NCBI RefSeq assembly: GCF_031457955.1
Contig: NZ_JAVDXN010000003.1
Span: 1-64,000, forward strand
DNA from: Mixta sp031457955
Lineage (GTDB): Bacteria > Pseudomonadota > Gammaproteobacteria > Enterobacterales > Enterobacteriaceae
DNA length: 64,000 nt
Direction: 5' to 3'
The position numbers and the translations under genes are program-made. Below the pieces are notes generated by a model, which did not search any database, was not told where the DNA came from, and saw nothing but the letters and a program-made list of their open reading frames with translations. Positions 27,669-36,399 of this stretch are shown in pieces (position 1 is the stretch's first letter; every line of letters begins with the position of its first letter).

Positions 27669-28871
27669 TTAGCCAGCCTTAGCAAAACGCGGCAACAGCG
27701 CCTGTGCCGCGCGGCGCGATTTGCTATCAATGGCCAATACTGCTTCGACGCTCTGTGGTTCGCCGTAATGAAGCGACGCCAGCACCTCTGCGTTCAACGC
27801 GGCAATATCGGTAAAGCGAATCTGCCCCTGAAGAAACGCGGCGACCGCAATTTCATTGGCCGCATTCAACGCGGTGGTTGCCGCCTGCCCCTGCTCACAC
27901 GCATCCATCGCCAGTTTTAGGCAGGGATAGCGATCAAAATCAGGTTCAGCGAAGGTCAACGCCTTCATGCGGGTAAAATCGAGCGGCGTGACGCCTGCTT
28001 CTACACGCTGCGGCCAGGCCATCGTATGGGCAATCGGCGTGCGCATATCTGGCGATCCCAGCTGCGCCAGCACGCTGCCGTCACGATAACGCACCATAGA
28101 ATGGATGACCGACTGCGGATGCAAAATAACTTCCATCTGCGCATCGGTTGCATTAAACAGCCAGCGGGCTTCAATGTATTCCAGACCTTTATTCATCATG
28201 GTGGCGGAGTCGACAGAGATTTTTCGCCCCATCGACCAGTTCGGATGCGCGCAGGCTTGATCCGGCGTAACGCTTGCCAGTGCCGTCAGCGGCGTGTCAC
28301 GAAACGGTCCACCCGATCCCGTAAGGATAATCGACTCTATGCCGTTTTCCTGGAGGTTAGCGTATCCTAACTGTTGCTGGATGGAAGCCGGTAAACTCTG
28401 AAAAATGGCATTATGCTCGCTGTCGACCGGCAGCAGCCGCGCCCCGCTGGCGCTCACCGCCTCCATAAATAAACGGCCGCACGTGACAAGCGACTCTTTA
28501 TTTGCCAGCAGCACGGTTTTTCCGGCGCGAATGGCCGAAAGCGTCGGCAACAGGCCCGCCGCGCCGACAATCGCCGCCATCACCTGATCGACATCGTCCA
28601 GCGCCGCCAGTTGACAGGCAGCCTCTTCGCCGGCCATCACCTCTGTATTCACGCCCAACGCGCTAAGACGCTGACGCAGCTGCTGTGCGGAGGCTTCATC
28701 CGCCATGGCGGCGAAAGCGGGACGGAAACGCAGGCACTGCTCGGTCATCAGTTCGACGTTATGCCCGGCGACCAGCGCTTTAATCGCATAAAGATGAGGA
28801 TTGGCCTGTACCACCGCCAGCGTGTTAGTGCCAATCGATCCGGTGGAGCCGAGAATGGTTAATTGCTTCAT
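27669..28871 (-). CDS. dxr: 1-deoxy-D-xylulose-5-phosphate reductoisomerase
   Basis: Second step of the MEP isoprenoid pathway: DXP to MEP with NADPH, the fosmidomycin target. 400 residues. The NADPH fold is GSTGSIGTNT (7-16), and the active-site loop and metal site are seen in LPVDSEHNAIFQ and SVDSATMMNKGLE. ATG 28871 (MKQLTILGSTG) matches the family. The open frame extends 25 codons upstream without similarity. Confidence 0.97.
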   Translation of the reverse strand: MKQLTILGSTGSIGTNTLAVVQANPHLYAIKALVAGHNVELMTEQCLRFRPAFAAMADEASAQQLRQRLSALGVNTEVMAGEEAACQLAALDDVDQVMAAIVGAAGLLPTLSAIRAGKTVLLANKESLVTCGRLFMEAVSASGARLLPVDSEHNAIFQSLPASIQQQLGYANLQENGIESIILTGSGGPFRDTPLTALASVTPDQACAHPNWSMGRKISVDSATMMNKGLEYIEARWLFNATDAQMEVILHPQSVIHSMVRYRDGSVLAQLGSPDMRTPIAHTMAWPQRVEAGVTPLDFTRMKALTFAEPDFDRYPCLKLAMDACEQGQAATTALNAANEIAVAAFLQGQIRFTDIAALNAEVLASLHYGEPQSVEAVLAIDSKSRRAAQALLPRFAKAG

Positions 28872-28944
28872 GAGGCTGCTCTGTGTAGAAAACTCGGACA
28901 CGGCGCTACAGAGAAATGCGCCCGCGCGCCCGGCATGGTGGGAC

Positions 28945-28995
28945 AAAACAAAACGCCGTCAAACAGCGTAAGCTGTACGCTGTGGACGGCGTTTT
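28945..28995 (-). terminator. Terminator after frr
   Basis: On the minus strand, a two-part hairpin: AAAACGCCGTC (28985-28995) pairs with GACGGCGTTTT (28950-28960), enclosing an ACAGCGTA/TACGCTGT inner stem, followed by T-rich sequence. It separates frr from dxr. Confidence 0.82.
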
Positions 28996-29012
28996 ACCGG
29001 GGCTGGATGGAA

Positions 29013-29570
29013 TTAGAAATCCATCAGCTCCGTTTCTTTTTCTGCCAGCGCGGCATCAACTTTCTTGATATACGCGTCGGTCATTTTCTGGATGTCATCC
29101 TGCGCGCGACGCTCTTCGTCTTCGCCAATCGCTTTGTCTTTCAGCAGCGCTTTAATTTTGTCGTTAGCGTCACGACGCACGTTACGCACGGAAACGCGAC
29201 CCTGCTCGGCTTCGCCGCGTACGACCTTGATCAGATCTTTACGACGTTCTTCCGTTAACGCAGGCAGCGGCACGCGAATATCGGTACCGGCAGAGCTCGG
29301 ATTCAGGCCGAGATCGGAGGACATGATCGCTTTCTCAACGGCCTGGCTCAGGGAGCGGTCAAACACGTTGATCTTCAGCGTGCGTGAGTCTTCGACGGTA
29401 ACGTTGGCCAGCTGGCGCAGCGGAGTCGGCGTACCGTAATATTCAACTACGATACCGTCGAGAAGCGCTGGTGATGCGCGGCCAGTGCGTACTTTGCCGA
29501 TGTTATTTTTGAACGCCTCAACGCATTTTTCCATGCGCGTGTCGGCATCTTTTCTGATGTCGTTAATCAC
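29013..29570 (-). CDS. frr: Ribosome recycling factor
   Basis: tRNA-mimic protein that with EF-G splits post-termination ribosomes. 185 residues, identical in length to E. coli, with conserved VRTGRASPALLDG and EERRKDLIKVVRGEAEQGR. I start at GTG 29570 (protein begins MINDIRKDA), preceded by AAGGGTTAC. The longer frame to 29663 adds 31 unlike residues. It lies between pyrH and dxr. Confidence 0.97.
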   Translation of the reverse strand: MINDIRKDADTRMEKCVEAFKNNIGKVRTGRASPALLDGIVVEYYGTPTPLRQLANVTVEDSRTLKINVFDRSLSQAVEKAIMSSDLGLNPSSAGTDIRVPLPALTEERRKDLIKVVRGEAEQGRVSVRNVRRDANDKIKALLKDKAIGEDEERRAQDDIQKMTDAYIKKVDAALAEKETELMDF

Positions 29571-29710
29571 GTTGTAACCCTTGGATTCTGTTTGACCTGC
29601 CACAGCGACGTGCCAGGGAACGGTAAAATTCGTCGATAATCCTGCACGATGCGCGCCGCTCATTTGCGCCGCGCAGACAGAATATACCTTATTTTACGCC
29701 GTGACGGATA

Positions 29711-30436
29711 TTAATGCGTAATCAGGGTGCCTTCTTTTTCACCCATTACCACACGACGCAGCGCGCCCGGCTTATTCATGTTGAAAACGCGAATCGGCAG
29801 CTGATGGTCGCGCGCCAGCGTAAAGGCGGCCAGATCCATCACTTTCAGCTCACGTTCCAGCACGTCCTGATAGGATAGCTGATCGTAAAGCGTGGCATCC
29901 GGCGTTTTCATCGGATCGGCGGAATAGACGCCGTCGACCTTGGTGGCCTTCAGAACCACATCGGCTTCGATTTCAATACCGCGCAGGCAGGCTGCGGAAT
30001 CGGTGGTAAAGAAAGGATTGCCGGTGCCGGCAGAGAAAATCACTACGCGGTTATTACGCAGCAGGCTAATCGCCTCTGCCCAGCTGTAGCTATCGCACAC
30101 GCCGTTCAGCGGAATCGCCGACATCAGTCGCGCGTTCACATAGGCGCGGTGCAGCGCATCACGCATCGCCAGGCCGTTCATCACGGTAGCCAGCATACCC
30201 ATATGATCGCCGACAACGCGATTCATGCCTGCCTGAGCCAGACCTGCGCCGCGGAACAGGTTACCCCCACCAATAACGACGCCAACCTGAATACCCAGCT
30301 CTACCAGCTCTTTGATTTCCTGAGCCATGCGGTCGAGCACGCTCGCGTCGATGCCGAAACCTTCGGCGCCCTGCAGCGCTTCGCCACTTAGTTTTAGCAG
30401 GATACGTTGATAAACAGGTTTTGCATTGGTAGCCAT
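29711..30436 (-). CDS. pyrH: UMP kinase
   Basis: Hexameric bacterial UMP kinase (amino acid kinase fold), making UDP, activated by GTP and inhibited by UTP. 241 residues, nearly identical to E. coli. It has RILLKLSGEALQG near the N-terminus, GGGNLFRGAG and AGTGNPFFTTDSAA. ATG 30436 (MATNAKPVYQ) is the family start. The earlier Met at 30463 is not. Order tsf-pyrH-frr is conserved. Confidence 0.97.
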   Translation of the reverse strand: MATNAKPVYQRILLKLSGEALQGAEGFGIDASVLDRMAQEIKELVELGIQVGVVIGGGNLFRGAGLAQAGMNRVVGDHMGMLATVMNGLAMRDALHRAYVNARLMSAIPLNGVCDSYSWAEAISLLRNNRVVIFSAGTGNPFFTTDSAACLRGIEIEADVVLKATKVDGVYSADPMKTPDATLYDQLSYQDVLERELKVMDLAAFTLARDHQLPIRVFNMNKPGALRRVVMGEKEGTLITH

Positions 30437-30555
30437 GGTCGTTTTTTTCCTGGAAGCTATCATGAAAATAATGAGGAGTTAGATCCGAACTATCATCCGC
30501 TTAGCGGGTAGGAATTGCTATTGGGATGAGACTGAAAAATGGTGAAGATCTCAGA

Positions 30556-30586
30556 CAAAAAAGAACCGCCGATTGGCGGTTCTTTT
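30556..30586 (-). terminator. Terminator after tsf
   Basis: On the minus strand, AAGAACCGCC (30575-30584), AATC loop, GGCGGTTCTT (30561-30570) and a T run, 10-40 bases past the tsf stop. It ends the rpsB-tsf transcript before pyrH. Confidence 0.87.
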
Positions 30587-30593
30587 GGGACCA

Positions 30594-31445
30594 TTAAGAC
30601 TGCTTGGACATGGCCGCTACTTCTGCAGCGAAGTCGCTTTCTACTTTCTCAATGCCTTCACCCACTTCGAAGCGGATAAAGTTAATCACGTCGGCGCCTT
30701 TCTCTTTCAGCAGCTGACCAACGGTTTTGCTCGGATCCATCACGAAATGCTGACCGGTCAAGGAAACTTCGCCGGTGAACTTGTTCATACGGCCCTGAAC
30801 CATTTTCTCTGCGATTTCGCGCGGTTTGCCAGACTGCATGGCGATGTCCAGCTGGATCTGATGCTCACGTGCAACCACGTCAGACGGTACGTCTTCCGGC
30901 TTAACATATTCCGGCTTGCTTGCTGCAACGTGCATCGCAACGTGTTTAACCAGCTCTTCATCAGCGCCAGTTGCAGAAACCAGAACGCCGATACGCGCGC
31001 CGTGCAGGTAAGAACCTACCATCTCGCCTTCCAGGATAGCTACGCGACGGATGTTGATGTTTTCACCGATTTTCGCTACCAGCGCGGTGCGCTGATCTTC
31101 GAATTTCGCTTTCAGAACATCGATATCAGCGATGCGCTCAGCGGTAGCCGCAGCGATAACTTCTTTACCGAAAGCCAGGAAGCCTGCATCTTTCGCGACG
31201 AAGTCAGTTTCGCAGTTCAGCTCAACGATTACGCCGGTGTTACCAGACACGTCAGTCAGGATAACGCCTTCAGCAGCAACGCGACCTGATTTCTTCGCCG
31301 CTTTCGCCTGACCTGATTTACGCATGTTGTCAATCGCCAGCTCGATGTCGCCATTGGCTTCAACCAGCGCTTTCTTACATTCCATCATGCCAGCGCCAGT
31401 ACGCTCGCGCAGTTCTTTTACCAGAGCAGCGGTAATATCAGCCAT
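30594..31445 (-). CDS. tsf: Elongation factor Ts
   Basis: Guanine nucleotide exchange factor for EF-Tu. 283 residues, starting MADITAALVKELRERTGAGMM (split: the TGAGMMECKKAL segment is the UBA-like N-domain signature). The core domain carries the EF-Tu contact segment NCETDFVAKD. Downstream of rpsB with a hairpin in between, as in E. coli. Confidence 0.98.
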   Translation of the reverse strand: MADITAALVKELRERTGAGMMECKKALVEANGDIELAIDNMRKSGQAKAAKKSGRVAAEGVILTDVSGNTGVIVELNCETDFVAKDAGFLAFGKEVIAAATAERIADIDVLKAKFEDQRTALVAKIGENINIRRVAILEGEMVGSYLHGARIGVLVSATGADEELVKHVAMHVAASKPEYVKPEDVPSDVVAREHQIQLDIAMQSGKPREIAEKMVQGRMNKFTGEVSLTGQHFVMDPSKTVGQLLKEKGADVINFIRFEVGEGIEKVESDFAAEVAAMSKQS

Positions 31446-31611
31446 TCTCTCTTCCTCAGTTGTCTGTTGCCTGCGGTTTATTCCCACTCAAGCGGGAAAC
31501 GACCGCCACGGTTTTGCCAGGGCGATCAGTCTGCCTGCCCGCGTATCTGCTGCGGGCCAACACTGTTAGCAGGAGTGCTTCACAGCCAGGCCATGCGCCG
31601 GGCCATGGTTA

Positions 31612-31642
31612 AAAAAAATAAAGGGGCCATAATCGGCCCCTT
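31612..31642 (-). terminator. Attenuating hairpin between rpsB and tsf
   Basis: On the minus strand, GGGGCC (31635-31640) pairs with GGCCCC (31623-31628) and is followed by TTTATTTTTTT. It looks like a full intrinsic terminator but lies inside the rpsB-tsf operon, so it probably reduces tsf transcription relative to rpsB. Confidence 0.78.
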
Positions 31643-31688
31643 ACAGATCACATCTGAATGATAAGGGCGCTCTACAGAGCAAACCTTA

Positions 31689-32414
31689 TTAAGCGTTCTC
31701 TAAAGAAGCTTCTTCTGCCTGCTCAGCCAGATCCTGAGAACGGCCTTCGCGCACGGTGGTCGCTACAGCAGTCAGGTACAGGCTAACAGCACGGATCGCA
31801 TCGTCGTTACCCGGGATGATGTAATCAACGCCATCCGGATCGGAGTTGGTATCAACGATAGCAAATACCGGGATACCCAGGTTGTTTGCTTCTTTGATTG
31901 CGATGTGCTCGTGGTCAGCATCGATCACGAACAGCGCGTCCGGCAGACCGCCCATGTCTTTGATACCGCCCAGGCTGTTTTCCAGCTTGGCCAGCTCACG
32001 AGTACGCATCAGCGCTTCTTTTTTGGTCAGTTTGTCGAAAGTACCGTCCTGAGACTGAGTTTCCAGATCTTTCAGACGTTTGATTGACTGACGCACAGTT
32101 TTCCAGTTAGTCAGCATGCCACCTAACCAGCGGTGGTTTACGAAGAACTGGTCGCAGCTCAGAGCAGATTCTTTGATTGCTTCGCTGGCAGCGCGCTTAG
32201 TACCAACGAACAGGATCTTGCCTTTACGGGAAGCGATTTTGTTCAGCTCAGCCAGGGCGTCGTTGAACATCGGAACCGTTTTCTCAAGGTTGATGATGTG
32301 AACTTTGTTACGCGCACCGAAGATGAACGGCTTCATTTTCGGGTTCCAGTAACGGGTCTGGTGACCGAAGTGAACACCAGCCTTGAGCATGTCGCGCATG
32401 GAAACAGTTGCCAT
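31689..32414 (-). CDS. rpsB: 30S ribosomal protein S2
   Basis: Essential small-subunit protein S2, which also contacts S1. 241 residues, starting MATVSMRDMLKAG, with typical S2 segments HFGHQTRYWNPKM, FVGTKR and VNHRWLGGMLTNW. ATG 32414 follows AGAGG. S2 is known to repress its own operon through the mRNA leader, which is recognisable upstream. Confidence 0.98.
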   Translation of the reverse strand: MATVSMRDMLKAGVHFGHQTRYWNPKMKPFIFGARNKVHIINLEKTVPMFNDALAELNKIASRKGKILFVGTKRAASEAIKESALSCDQFFVNHRWLGGMLTNWKTVRQSIKRLKDLETQSQDGTFDKLTKKEALMRTRELAKLENSLGGIKDMGGLPDALFVIDADHEHIAIKEANNLGIPVFAIVDTNSDPDGVDYIIPGNDDAIRAVSLYLTAVATTVREGRSQDLAEQAEEASLENA

Positions 32415-32525
32415 GATTACCTCTGTAGTAAGTTTGGGGTTGGGCCTCCACATATCCCATGCAACCGACCCCGAAAGGCACCCCGGCGCATGTGCCGATA
32501 TGTGTGTGTTGTTTACACATAATGA
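32415..32525 (-). ncRNA. tff: rpsB leader / t44 (tff) RNA
   Basis: The minus-strand sequence upstream of rpsB matches the conserved leader known as t44 or rpsB leader in gammaproteobacteria: ACACATATCGGCACATG, CCGGGGTGCC...GGGGTCGG, ATGGGATATGTGGAGGC, then the AGAGG ribosome site. In E. coli it is the tff small RNA and the S2 autoregulatory element. Boundaries are approximate. Confidence 0.82.
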
Positions 32526-32579
32526 GATTTATGCGTTTCCCGCCAAACTTTTCAGCTTTAGCGAGAATCGTCGGCGCGC

Positions 32580-32609
32580 TTTATACCATAAAGCACGATT
32601 TGACGCCAA
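32580..32609 (-). promoter_or_regulatory. Candidate rpsB promoter
   Basis: Minus strand: -35 TTGGCG (32604-32609), 18 bp, -10 TATAAA (32580-32585), then a GC-rich discriminator GCGCGCCG, typical of stringently controlled ribosomal protein promoters. It lies just upstream of the t44 leader. Confidence 0.5.
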
Positions 32610-32781
32610 TAATAGTTCGCGCCGTTTTCGCCCTTGTATGCTATGCCGCGGCCATTGCGTAATGATGACAATTACTGTTAGCAGAGGCTAAACGCCCAGT
32701 GGCAGCCCACAGGCCGACCTGCTAACATGGCACCACTTGCTCTATTATTGTCGAAAATGACGACAACTGCGGATAAAATTA

Positions 32782-33576
32782 ATGGCAATTTCAATTAAAA
32801 CCCCAGAAGAAATCGAAAAAATGCGCGTGGCGGGACGTCTTGCCGCTGAAGTGCTGGAGATGATCGAGCCTTACGTCAAACCGGGCGTTTCCACCGGTGA
32901 ACTCGACCGCATTTGCCACGATTACATCATAAACACCCAGCACGCCGTTTCTGCCAGTCTCGGCTATCACGGTTTCCCGAAATCCGTCTGTATTTCGGTT
33001 AACGATGTGGTTTGTCACGGCATTCCCAGCGACGACAAGCTGCTGAAAGATGGCGATATCGTTAATATCGACGTCACGGTGATCAAAGACGAGTATCACG
33101 GCGATACCTCAAAAATGTATATTGTCGGCAAGCCGACCATTCAGGGCGAGCGCCTGTGCCGCATTACGCAGGAAAGCCTTTATCTGGCGCTGCGTCTGGT
33201 GAAGCCGGGCATTCGTCTGCGTACGCTGGGCCGCGAGATCCAGAAATTTGTCGAAGCGCAGGATTTTTCCGTGGTGCGTGAATATTGCGGACACGGCATC
33301 GGCAAAGGCTTCCATGAAGAGCCGCAGGTGCTGCATTACGATGCCGATGACGGCGGCGTGGTGCTGCAAGCCGGCATGACCTTTACCATCGAGCCAATGG
33401 TCAACGCGGGCGATTACCGCATCCGCAGCATGAAAGATGGCTGGACGGTAAAAACCAAAGATCGCAGCTTGTCGGCGCAGTATGAGCATACTATTGTGGT
33501 GACGGAAAACGGCTGTGAAATTCTTACCTTGCGTAAAGATGACACCATTGAGGCAGTGCTGGTAAACGAAGCCTAA
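32782..33576 (+). CDS. map: Methionine aminopeptidase, type I
   Basis: Removes N-terminal Met from nascent proteins. 264 residues, as in E. coli Map. The dimetal ligands are visible: Asp97 and Asp108 (IVNIDVTVIKDEYHGDTS), His in GHGIGKGFHEEP, Glu in FTIEPMV and Glu near the C-terminus in QYEHTIVV. Divergent from rpsB, sharing a 367-bp intergenic region. Confidence 0.97.
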   Translation: MAISIKTPEEIEKMRVAGRLAAEVLEMIEPYVKPGVSTGELDRICHDYIINTQHAVSASLGYHGFPKSVCISVNDVVCHGIPSDDKLLKDGDIVNIDVTVIKDEYHGDTSKMYIVGKPTIQGERLCRITQESLYLALRLVKPGIRLRTLGREIQKFVEAQDFSVVREYCGHGIGKGFHEEPQVLHYDADDGGVVLQAGMTFTIEPMVNAGDYRIRSMKDGWTVKTKDRSLSAQYEHTIVVTENGCEILTLRKDDTIEAVLVNEA

Positions 33577-33606
33577 GGGCGCGATACCGCCTGACCGGGT
33601 TTAAAC

Positions 33607-33634
33607 GAAAGCCGACTTGATGTCGGCTTTTTTT
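33607..33634 (+). terminator. Terminator after map
   Basis: AAAGCCGAC (33608-33616), short loop, GTCGGCTTTTTTT: a strong intrinsic terminator between map and glnD. Confidence 0.88.
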
Positions 33635-33659
33635 ATGGCGAAAGCGGAGCAACTCTTTC

Positions 33660-36308
33660 ATGCGCGTGACCGATGAAGTAATCAATAGCCTGGCCGAAGC
33701 CGCATCGGGCTGGGACGATACGCAGCTCACGCGTGAGCCGTTAAAGCAGCATCTGGAACGTTTTCAGCAGCATCTGGCCGCCGCCTTCGACGCAGGCGAG
33801 GATGTCGCCACGCTGATCGACGCCCGCACGCTGTTTATTGATACGCTGCTGCGGCGGCTGTGGCGGTTTTACGGCTTTGAAGCGCGTGATGGCATTTCAC
33901 TGGTGGCGGTCGGCGGCTTCGGTCGCGGCGAGCTGCATCCACTTTCCGATATCGACCTGCTGATCCTGAGCCGCACCGCGCTGGACGAGCAGGCAGCGGT
34001 CGCCGCCAGCGAGCTGTTAACGCTGCTGTGGGATCTGAAGCTGGAGGTGGGCCACAGCGTGCGCACGCTGGAAGAGTGCCTGCTGGAAGGGCTGTCTGAT
34101 TTAACCGTGGCCACCAATTTGATTGAATCCCGCATGCTGGTAGGCGACGTGGCGCTGTTCCTGGAACTGCAAAAACACATTTTCAGCGACGGCTTCTGGC
34201 CCTCCTCGCGCTTTTACGCGGCGAAAATCACCGAGCAGCAGGAACGCCATAAGCGCTATCACGGCACCAGCTACAATCTGGAGCCGGATATTAAAAGCAG
34301 CCCCGGCGGCCTGCGCGATATTCACACGCTGTTGTGGGTGGCACGTCGCCATTTCGGCGCCACCTCGCTGGATGAGATGGTGGGCTTTGGCTTTCTTACT
34401 GAAGCCGAGCGCAACGAACTCAACGAATGCCAGGCGTTTCTCTGGCGCATCCGTTTCGCGCTGCATCTTACGCTGCCCCGCTACGATAATCGTCTGCTGT
34501 TTGATCGCCAGCTTACCGTCGCCCAGCGCCTCGATTACCGGGGCGAAGGCAACGAGCCGGTTGAACGCATGATGAAAGATTTCTTCCGCGTTACGCGACG
34601 TATCGGCGAGCTGAACCAGATGCTGCTGCAGCTGTTTGACGATGCGATTCTGGCGCTGGACGCCAGCGACAAGCCACAGCCGATTGATGATGATTTCCAG
34701 CTGCGCGGCAGTCTGATCGATCTCCGTGACGATGCGCTGTTTAGTCGTCAGCCGGAAGCGATCATGCGCATGTTTTGGGTGATGGTGCGCAATGAAAATA
34801 TCAAAGGCATCTACTCCTCCACGCTGCGCCAGCTGCGCCATGCGCGCCGTAATTTGCAGCAGTCGCTCTGCTACCTGCCGGAAGCGCGGCGCTACTTTTT
34901 GGCGATTCTGCGCCATCCCGGCGCGGTCAGCCGGGCGCTGGTGCCGATGCATCGCCACAGCGTGTTATCGGCCTATATGCCCCAGTGGAGTAAAATCGTC
35001 GGTCAGATGCAGTTTGATCTGTTTCATGCTTACACCGTGGATGAACATACCGTGCGCGTGCTGCAAAAGCTGGAAAGCTTCGCCAGCGAGGAGACCCGTT
35101 CGCGCCATCCGCTCTGCGTAGAATTATGGCCGCGTCTGCCGCAGCCGGAACTGCTGCTGCTGGCGGCGCTGTTTCACGATATTGCCAAAGGGCGCGGCGG
35201 CGACCACTCGATCCTCGGCGCGCAGGATGTGCTGGCCTTTGCTGAGCTGCACGGCCTGAACTCACGCGAAGCGCAGCTGCTGGCCTGGCTGGTGCGCTAT
35301 CATCTGCTGATGTCGGTGACCGCCCAGCGCCGTGATATTCAGGATCCAACGGTTATTCAGCAATTTGCCGAGGTGATGCAGAATGAAAATCGCCTGCGCT
35401 ATCTGGTCTGCCTGACGGTCGCGGATATTTGCGCCACCAATGAAACACTGTGGAACAGCTGGAAACAGAGCCTGTTGCGCGAGCTGTTTTTCGCCACGGA
35501 GAAACAGTTGCGGCGCGGTATGGAAAACTCGCCCGATCTGCGCGAACGCGTGCGTCATCATCGTTTGCAGGCGTTAGCGCTGTTGCGCATGGATAACATT
35601 AATGAGGAAGCGCTGCACCAAATCTGGAGCCGTTGCCGAGCCGACTATTTCCTGCGCCATACGCCGAACCAGCTGGCCTGGCACGCGCGCCATTTAATGA
35701 ATCACGATTTGCGCCAGCCGCTGGTGCTGGTAAGTCCGCAGGCGACGCGCGGCGGCACCGAAATCTTTATCTGGAGCCCGGACCGCCCCTATCTGTTTGC
35801 CGCCGTGGCGGGCGAACTGGATCGCCGTAACCTCAGCGTTCATGATGCGCAGATTTTTACCAGCCGCGACGGCATGGCGATGGATACCTTTATCGTGCTG
35901 GAGCCGGACGGCAGCCCGCTGGCGGCGGATCGTCACCAGATGATTATTCAGGCGCTGGAACAGGCGATTACTCAACCCCGCTGGACCTCGCCGCGCACCC
36001 GCCGCCAGTCGGCAAAGCTGAAACACTTTAATGTGGATACCGAAGTGCGTTTTCTGCCTTCCTTTAACGAACGTCGTACCTGGCTTGAGTTGATTGCGCT
36101 GGATCGTCCCGGCCTGCTGGCGCAGGTTGGCGAAGTTTTTGCCGATTTAGGTATTTCGCTACATGGGGCACGCATCAGTACCATTGGCGAGCGGGTCGAG
36201 GATCTGTTTATTCTCGCCGATGATGAGCGTCGGGCGCTGAGCGCCAATTTGCGCCATAAGCTGCGACAACGGTTGACAGCGGCCCTTAATCCAAACGATA
36301 AAGTGTGA
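33660..36308 (+). CDS. glnD: Bifunctional uridylyltransferase/uridylyl-removing enzyme GlnD
   Basis: Glutamine sensor of the nitrogen cascade that uridylylates PII proteins when glutamine is low and removes UMP when it is high. 882 residues (E. coli 890). Order: nucleotidyltransferase domain with GGFGRGELHPLSDID (85-99), helical linker, HD phosphohydrolase domain (ALFHDIAKGRGGDHS), and two C-terminal ACT domains that bind glutamine. The first ~65 residues differ from E. coli, but the rest is close. It lies between map and dapD. Confidence 0.97.
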   Translation: MRVTDEVINSLAEAASGWDDTQLTREPLKQHLERFQQHLAAAFDAGEDVATLIDARTLFIDTLLRRLWRFYGFEARDGISLVAVGGFGRGELHPLSDIDLLILSRTALDEQAAVAASELLTLLWDLKLEVGHSVRTLEECLLEGLSDLTVATNLIESRMLVGDVALFLELQKHIFSDGFWPSSRFYAAKITEQQERHKRYHGTSYNLEPDIKSSPGGLRDIHTLLWVARRHFGATSLDEMVGFGFLTEAERNELNECQAFLWRIRFALHLTLPRYDNRLLFDRQLTVAQRLDYRGEGNEPVERMMKDFFRVTRRIGELNQMLLQLFDDAILALDASDKPQPIDDDFQLRGSLIDLRDDALFSRQPEAIMRMFWVMVRNENIKGIYSSTLRQLRHARRNLQQSLCYLPEARRYFLAILRHPGAVSRALVPMHRHSVLSAYMPQWSKIVGQMQFDLFHAYTVDEHTVRVLQKLESFASEETRSRHPLCVELWPRLPQPELLLLAALFHDIAKGRGGDHSILGAQDVLAFAELHGLNSREAQLLAWLVRYHLLMSVTAQRRDIQDPTVIQQFAEVMQNENRLRYLVCLTVADICATNETLWNSWKQSLLRELFFATEKQLRRGMENSPDLRERVRHHRLQALALLRMDNINEEALHQIWSRCRADYFLRHTPNQLAWHARHLMNHDLRQPLVLVSPQATRGGTEIFIWSPDRPYLFAAVAGELDRRNLSVHDAQIFTSRDGMAMDTFIVLEPDGSPLAADRHQMIIQALEQAITQPRWTSPRTRRQSAKLKHFNVDTEVRFLPSFNERRTWLELIALDRPGLLAQVGEVFADLGISLHGARISTIGERVEDLFILADDERRALSANLRHKLRQRLTAALNPNDKV

Positions 36309-36399
36309 CCCCGATCTTTTTACACCGTCGTTCACCAAACCATCGGGCCAGCAGCGACACTGCCCGACGGTGAATGCAATAACCAGGATGAAAATGCAA

